Shown here piece after piece: positions 6,019 to 6,701 of a stretch of 6,701 bases of DNA; the stretch's first letter is position 1; every line of letters begins with the position of its first letter. The notes beneath the pieces are model-generated. The model was not told the origin of the DNA. It was given only the letters and a program-made list of their open reading frames with translations, and did no database searches. Both the position numbers and the translations under genes were made by a program. Source of the stretch: Planococcus sp. (in: firmicutes) (lineage in GTDB: Bacteria > Bacillota > Bacilli > Bacillales_A > Planococcaceae); the NCBI GenBank assembly GCA_030147225.1, contig JASLAI010000218.1:1-6701 (forward strand), written 5' to 3'.

Positions 6019-6701
6019 TGTGGTAGCCATTGTTGGGCCGACTGCGTCCGGCAAGACTGCACTAAGCCTTGAATTAGCAAGGCGGTTGAACGGGGAAATC
6101 ATCAATGGCGATTCAATGCAGATTTACCGGGATATGACGATTGGCACGGCAAAGATTTTACCCGAGGAAATGGATGGCATTCCTCATCATCTATTGGATA
6201 TCAAAGATCCGGAGGACAGCTTTTCAGTAGCCGAGTACCAAAAGCTGGTCCGGGAAAAAATTGAGGAAATCCGCTTGCGCGGCAAGCTGCCCATACTTGT
6301 TGGGGGGACTGGCTTATATATCCAGGCAGTGCTCTTCGATTATCGCTTTACTGATGGGCCTGTTGATCATCGGTTGAGAGATAGTCTGAATGAGGAACTG
6401 GAGAAACATGGTCCCGAACACATGCATGAAAAACTGATGGAATTGGATCCCGAGTCTAATATTCACCCCAACAATACGCGCCGGGTCGTACGGGCAGTCG
6501 AAATCCTGATGAGCGGTCAGGAAAAAGGCGACCGCAACCTTGCTTTATCGCCGATGTACAATGAAGCCATCATCGGGTTGGATATTCCAAGGGATATTCT
6601 GTATGAACGCATCAATGAGCGTGTGGACACGATGATGGAACGCGGTTTAGCAGAAGAAGTTCAGTCGCTGAGACAAAGAGGCATAAGGGACGTTCAGTCC
6701 A
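6011..6701 (+). CDS. miaA: tRNA dimethylallyltransferase MiaA, 3' end beyond window
   Basis: The first 230 codons are visible; the frame is still open at the right edge. MiaA transfers the dimethylallyl group from dimethylallyl diphosphate to N6 of A37 in tRNAs that read codons starting with U, the first step toward ms2i6A. The P-loop GPTASGKT (9-16), the substrate segment GDSMQIY (33-39) followed by [14 protein letters not shown] (97-105) and [11 protein letters not shown] (152-162) are all characteristic, and the visible end DVQS matches the family segment before the IGYKE motif. ATG 6011 overlaps the hydrolase stop (6016-6018) by 8 nt. I see no good Shine-Dalgarno sequence before it, only a TGGA at 5999-6002, which suggests coupled translation. 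GTG 6020 is an alternative start three codons later. In many Bacillales hfq follows miaA, but that region is outside the window. Confidence 0.96.
   Translation, partial: MIDVVAIVGPTASGKTALSLELARRLNGEIINGDSMQIYRDMTIGTAKILPEEMDGIPHHLLDIKDPEDSFSVAEYQKLVREKIEEIRLRGKLPILVGGTGLYIQAVLFDYRFTDGPVDHRLRDSLNEELEKHGPEHMHEKLMELDPESNIHPNNTRRVVRAVEILMSGQEKGDRNLALSPMYNEAIIGLDIPRDILYERINERVDTMMERGLAEEVQSLRQRGIRDVQS

Overview
The window reads as a chromosomal housekeeping segment from a Gram-positive member of the Bacillales. The gene content, the protein sequences, the AGGAG-type ribosome binding sites and the base composition fit the family Planococcaceae best, and a Planococcus-like non-sporeformer is my leading guess. 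This assignment is inference from remembered protein similarity; no search was run.

Layout, all genes on the + strand. Positions 1-141 are the last 46 codons of ricA (ymcA), part of the RicA-RicF-RicT regulatory and RNA-processing complex. Positions 143-534 hold no convincing gene. They carry three consecutive copies of a ~120-bp imperfect palindrome plus the beginning of a fourth. A strong intrinsic terminator follows at 579-611, and directly behind it lies an extended -10 promoter (630-638). Then come mutS (676-3207) and mutL (3219-5027), which sit 11 nt apart and form the mismatch-repair operon. A serine alpha/beta hydrolase of the lysophospholipase/monoacylglycerol-lipase type follows (5098-6018). 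Its last 8 nt overlap the start of miaA (from 6011), which runs off the right edge.

How the genes relate: MutS recognises mismatches. MutL is a nicking-endonuclease type MutL, with the metal-binding motifs typical of bacteria that lack MutH. MutS carries a C-terminal beta-clamp peptide, and MutL carries two candidate clamp peptides. The hydrolase and miaA are tightly coupled and may be read from the mutSL promoter or from a weak promoter in the mutL-hydrolase gap. MiaA modifies tRNA and has no obvious functional tie to the hydrolase.

The most interesting part is the repeat array. The diverged first copy keeps the same nested stems through compensatory base changes, and the four differences between the two near-identical copies all fall in unpaired positions. 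Both facts suggest selection on a folded RNA or DNA structure. In Bacillus this ricA-mutS interval carries cotE (spore coat), which is absent here.
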